From: Amblyornis subalaris
Taxonomy: Eukaryota; Chordata; Aves; Passeriformes; Ptilonorhynchidae
Assembly (NCBI GenBank): GCA_018881555.1
Contig: JACAXG010000025.1
Location: forward strand, 4,223,899 to 4,287,898
Direction: 5' to 3'
DNA length: 64,000 bases
A program made the translations under genes and the position numbers. This document shows, piece by piece, positions 59,740 to 64,000 of this stretch. Below the pieces are notes generated by a model that was given only the letters and a program-made list of their open reading frames with translations, was not told where the DNA came from and did not search any database. Each line of letters starts with the position of its first letter. Position 1 is the first letter of the stretch.

Positions 59740-62700
59740 AATCTCAGTGAGAACTTGAAGCATTATAGAAAGTGTGTAAAAACTGAGGTTTGGAAATGAC
59801 TCTTGGTGAGCAAAGCCAAAGCTTTTGGTCAATAAACTAGTTCCTAAACCACTGAATTTGAATGGGTTTGTCTGAAGTTGTGGCTGGCTTATCTGCATCT
59901 CCCTTGTATAATTAAGAATTTAAAAAAATTCGAAATGCCAAGACCAGAATTCACCAGCTTATCTTGGGGGAAAAAAAAAGAAGACTTGGCAGTGATTCTC
60001 CTTCTTTAGGAATGCATGGGAAATTTTTAGTTCTGTTGAAATAGAAGTTCAGCAAGTCTAAACTTCGGTATTTTCACGGATAGAAACAGGAGACGTTCTG
60101 CAGAAATAGCCCAGCCACTGAATCTAGTCCTTTAGCCCAAAATCCACCCTGACTGGTGTGACTTAGTGAAAACAATGGCCCAACAATTTGCAAGGGAGCA
60201 TAAGTACAGCACTGCTGCTTGGAAAATCAGTTTCACCCCTTGTGAACCAAGCTGGNACATCAGAAACCACTGGTTACTTTCAACCCAACCTGTATTGCTA
60301 TTTTTAATTAAGTTTGTTTCTCAATCGTGTTCTGGCATTTAGCCCTCACATTCTTGGGTTAGCACGGAGAGGGACAGTGATACAGAGGCAGGAGAAAGAG
60401 AGTGGGAAATGAGGCTCTCTCAGTGGCCTTGTTGGGAAAGCTTTTAAGTATTNATGAAACTGTGGCCTCTGTAAAGACTCCTCTGTGCTTTGGGAATTTC
60501 TGCAGTCCAAGGCAGATTTTCTTTTCATCCCCTGAGCAGGATAGTTCCATTCTGGACATGAGAGTGGAGGGATGCTGTATCCATCTGTGCTGGAGAATGT
60601 ACTTCAAAGGAAGGTCTTATTGTTTCTTGCAGGAGATGAATTAAAGCAGAACTTTGACTCTGGAAACTGCTCCCATCAGGTCTCTCGCCTGGAAGCGATT
60701 AGGTGGCATTACTTTTGAATGTTTTNTATATTTAAGCGGTCTACAGAAGANGGATTCCATGTCTCCTAGCCAGTGCCTGAAGGTTTTTAGGATGGTACAA
60801 TTCTTAAGAGCCAGGTCCCTTTGATATGCAGCCCCCCTCAGTGCAAGTCAGAGGTGCACAGAAGGTAGGAACAGCCCAGCCTATTCTTTCCTGCCCCATC
60901 CTGTTTCCTAGCACTGCTGGAATCGATCCCTGTTGATCCTGGCACAGTCGTGCGAAGCCACCAGGGGACAAAGGCTCCTTTTGTTGGGAGCTGCAGCCCG
61001 GGGCATGGACGTGCTTCTCAGCACTTGCCTCTTGCTGGACATCACGCAGTGATTCCAGTGTGATTCCAGAGCCTCCTGGGATGCATGTGTCTTCTGTGTC
61101 TTGGCTCGGAGTCACCGCACTGGCCAGAGAGTGGTTTCTTTTGTCNTATTCTGGGAGAGGGAGAAGAGAAAAGGCGTGAGTGAGGTTGAGGTTTGCACAA
61201 AAGGAAGCTAAATGTTGGGTGAATGTGACCCTTTATGGCCCAAAGCCCTTAATGGCCAGGTGCAGGTAACAAACAGTGAATCAACAGGGACTAACAGACA
61301 TCGTGCTNTGTTCTCTTCTATCTTCACTCTTAAAGATACTTTATGCAGCTAATCTCAGTTTGCTTTGGTTTGGGGTTTTNTTTTGTTTTTTTCCTAAAAC
61401 CTGTCTTTATTCAGGCAGTACTAGCATTTAATACTTTTGAAGCTCTGCAGGCTGCACGTCACTGACACCAAAGTGCGGTGGTTGCTGGGGAGAGGTGCTG
61501 GAGAAGCAGGCTGGGACCGGGGGCATGAGCTGGGGAACACCCTCCTGGTACAAGTTCTCCTCCCTTCTCAGGTTTNTGTTCCACTCCATGGGAGCACTCC
61601 AGTTCCTGTCCTTGCTTCCTGTTTCAGAAGCAGGAAGTGAAACCTGTGGCAGGATAGGATCCAATAGGGAGGTTTTATTCTCTGTTCATGACTGATGGGG
61701 AAGAGAGTCAGCAGAGCACCTTTCTTGCCAGAGTACTCAAAGTTCATGTTTAATTTTTGAAACACTGTGTCCCATGCCCAGCAGGTATCTGCAGCATTGT
61801 CCAGCGTGGTGGGGAATGGAGCAGCTGCTGCAACAACTGCTGACAGCAGCCTCAATGCCTTCCTCATTCTTGCAGGTGATAACAGAAGTATTTAGGTGAT
61901 GGCACTTGCCTTATGGGAATGAAGGCACAAAGATATGTGCACATGCCGTTTTTGTTTTCCTGAGCTACCAGCGTGAATAGCAGCAGCCATGGAACGTTTG
62001 CTGGTTGCTGTCGTGATTCATTCTTGTTAAAATCATGCTGAGCCAAAATGAGTGTGTGGGAGCTGCCCAGGAGGCTGATGTGACTGTGCTGGAAGGACAC
62101 CCGTGTGGGCCAGCACGCAGCACACGCTGATGCCCAGAGCACTGAGGTGCATCCTCCTCGCCTGCTCACAGCACTGACCACGGCCACAACACGTGGGTGG
62201 CTGAGCGTGAAGGATACTGGCTGGGGCAGGAGCCTTACTGGATGTATAACATGGGATGTGCTGTGTGTGGACAGCTCTGCTGGCAGGCCTGGCGTGGCTC
62301 TGTGTTTAAAGACCAAGAAAGGGATGTTACTTAATTACCCTTACTTCTTACTTCAGAAAACAGAGAAGCCTTTATAAGGTTTTTAGAAAGAAATCTCATC
62401 ACTAGGGTTCTTTTGTTTTGTACCTCACTCACTCCAGGTTTAAGTCTTTATTCATAATTGTAGTAGGTTGAGTTGTGTTAGTCTAATGAGGTGCTTGTTC
62501 TTTTGTCAGACATGCCAGGTGCTGGCTCCTATTGGAGGGGTTACACCTGGCAGCCTGTGAGTTGTGTCTAAGGTGAAGGGGGTTTTTCCATCTCCGTGGC
62601 TGAGTGGTATGTGAATGTGTCAGTGGGACTTAAAACCATGATGAGGAATGTACCTCATGAAAAAAAATCTCATCTGTGTTCTACATGAACTAAAGCAGGG

Positions 62701-64000
62701 CTTCAAACCTTTCCTTTGGTCATGGGGCCNTAATTTTCTTTTCTAGAGGTTTGGCCTTCTCTGTAAATACTAAATATACAACTTGCTTTCCATGGTTGTT
62801 CTTCATTGGCCTTGAAGTCTGCAGACCACATGCTGAAAATCATGCNACATTCTTTTGTATTTATTGCCAGATCTGTAATTTCAACCCAGTATCTTCTGGC
62901 CTTGCTGTCTGTTTCACTCCCTGTGCTGTTTACAATTGGAAAAAAAATGTTTTTAGGAGTTTGTGAAGAGCAAAAGGTGAACCACCATCCCAAAATCTAG
63001 CATGACTGTTGCAGTGTGAGCTCAGACCTCTGTTTTTTTCCTAACNTGTTCTACTGCATCTGGAATTCTCTTGTCCCAGTCCTGCACTGATGTAATAGAT
63101 TTGTTTGTGGCAATGGTCTAAAATCTCAGTGGGNTTTTCTTTCCATTCTGAAGAAGTTAGATGAGTGCTGACAGTGTACCTTTCATGTGTCCTTTGTATT
63201 ACTGGGGTACTTTTAAAATAAAACCTGGTAACCCTCACCAATGCTGTGTTGAACTGGTAGAAGCNCACTATGTTGGTGAGAGCTTGACACTGCCCATCCA
63301 AACATGGGCAGAGCAAAATCAGCTGCTCAAATCTGGCTCTCAGAGTGATGAGATGCCTTTGCACCAAATGGCTCCCTTGTTGATCTCCTTGTCTCTGCTG
63401 AGAAGGATGCTTTTTGGTAATACATGATGGAGGTTGGTTGGATGATGCCTGTGTTTGCCTTGCTGTCACTGTTCATCTCACCTCCTGACTGACANTTGCT
63501 TCCATGGATAATCAGAGAAGTAGTAACTTCTACAGCAACGGTGGCTGTTTTCTGATGCTTCCTACAGTGCCAGATCATCTGTTGTGGTTTCTGCCTTATT
63601 TCATGTTGCTTATTTCAACCACTGCCCTTCCTGTTCCCCTTGAGCGTAGATCTGGACTCTGCTCTTCAGGGCTCGTTTTCTGGGAATTGAGTTTTCTGAG
63701 TAGGTGGACAAAACCTTCCATCACTCCAGTTGTTGAAATCTAAGTTCCCTTCTCTGCTGGTTCTGCCTCTTCCCTGACTTCAGCAGCAGCCAGAACAGAA
63801 GCAGGATGGGAAACCACCAGGATAAGGGGGTCTGTGTCAAAACAAAAGTTAATCTCAAGTTATGAATGGAACAAATCCACTGCAAAGAACTAGGCAAGTG
63901 GAAAAGGCCTCTGTTGTATTTCATGTGTGGGATAAAGAAGGGCAAAATGGCTTGCATGTAATTATCTGGAATAAAAATGCTTTAAATGTTGATTTTATAG

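Overview
The window is vertebrate nuclear DNA, most likely avian. It has two CR1 LINE insertions with typical sauropsid 3' ends, GT-AG introns of 0.7-4.6 kb, CpG-island promoters and long AT-rich non-coding stretches. About one hundred isolated single N bases are scattered through it; they look like masked ambiguous or heterozygous sites, not gaps. I cannot name the species.

Two protein-coding genes can be supported, both on the + strand. The first is a complete, intact CYP27C1 (mitochondrial cytochrome P450 family 27, the retinoid 3,4-desaturase family). Its nine coding exons run from 6924 to 25276 and join in frame to about 551 residues, with the I-helix AGVDTT, K-helix ETLR and heme-Cys [10 protein letters not shown] motifs all present. 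The second is the first coding exon of BIN1 (amphiphysin II) at 40492-40575. It encodes the 28 residues of the N-terminal amphipathic (H0) helix of the BAR domain. BIN1 intron 1 then fills the rest of the window (more than 23 kb), and exon 2 is not reached. CYP27C1 next to BIN1, transcribed in the same direction, matches the ERCC3-CYP27C1-BIN1 order of human 2q14.3. No ERCC3 exon was recognised at the left edge.

Layout: 1-6.7 kb, AT-rich intergenic DNA with no recognised gene. 6.7-25.3 kb, CYP27C1; a second CpG-rich, promoter-like block sits inside intron 1 (about 7.7-8.45 kb) and a CR1 copy carrying a small nested insertion lies in intron 5. 25.3-27.4 kb, the likely CYP27C1 3' UTR. 27.4-39.2 kb, gene-free spacer that is the positional counterpart of the mammalian CYP27C1-BIN1 enhancer region. 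39.2-39.95 kb, a second CR1 of a different subfamily. 40.15-40.66 kb, the BIN1 CpG-island promoter and exon 1. 40.6-64 kb, BIN1 intron 1.

No wholly new system was found. The most interesting items are the intron-1 promoter-like island of CYP27C1, which has an in-frame alternative start and splice donor; the 9-bp-flanked insertion inside the intronic CR1; and clusters of MEF2, PU.1, AP-1 and MARE-like sites near a locus whose human counterpart carries regulatory disease variants. All regulatory claims rest on motif reading alone.
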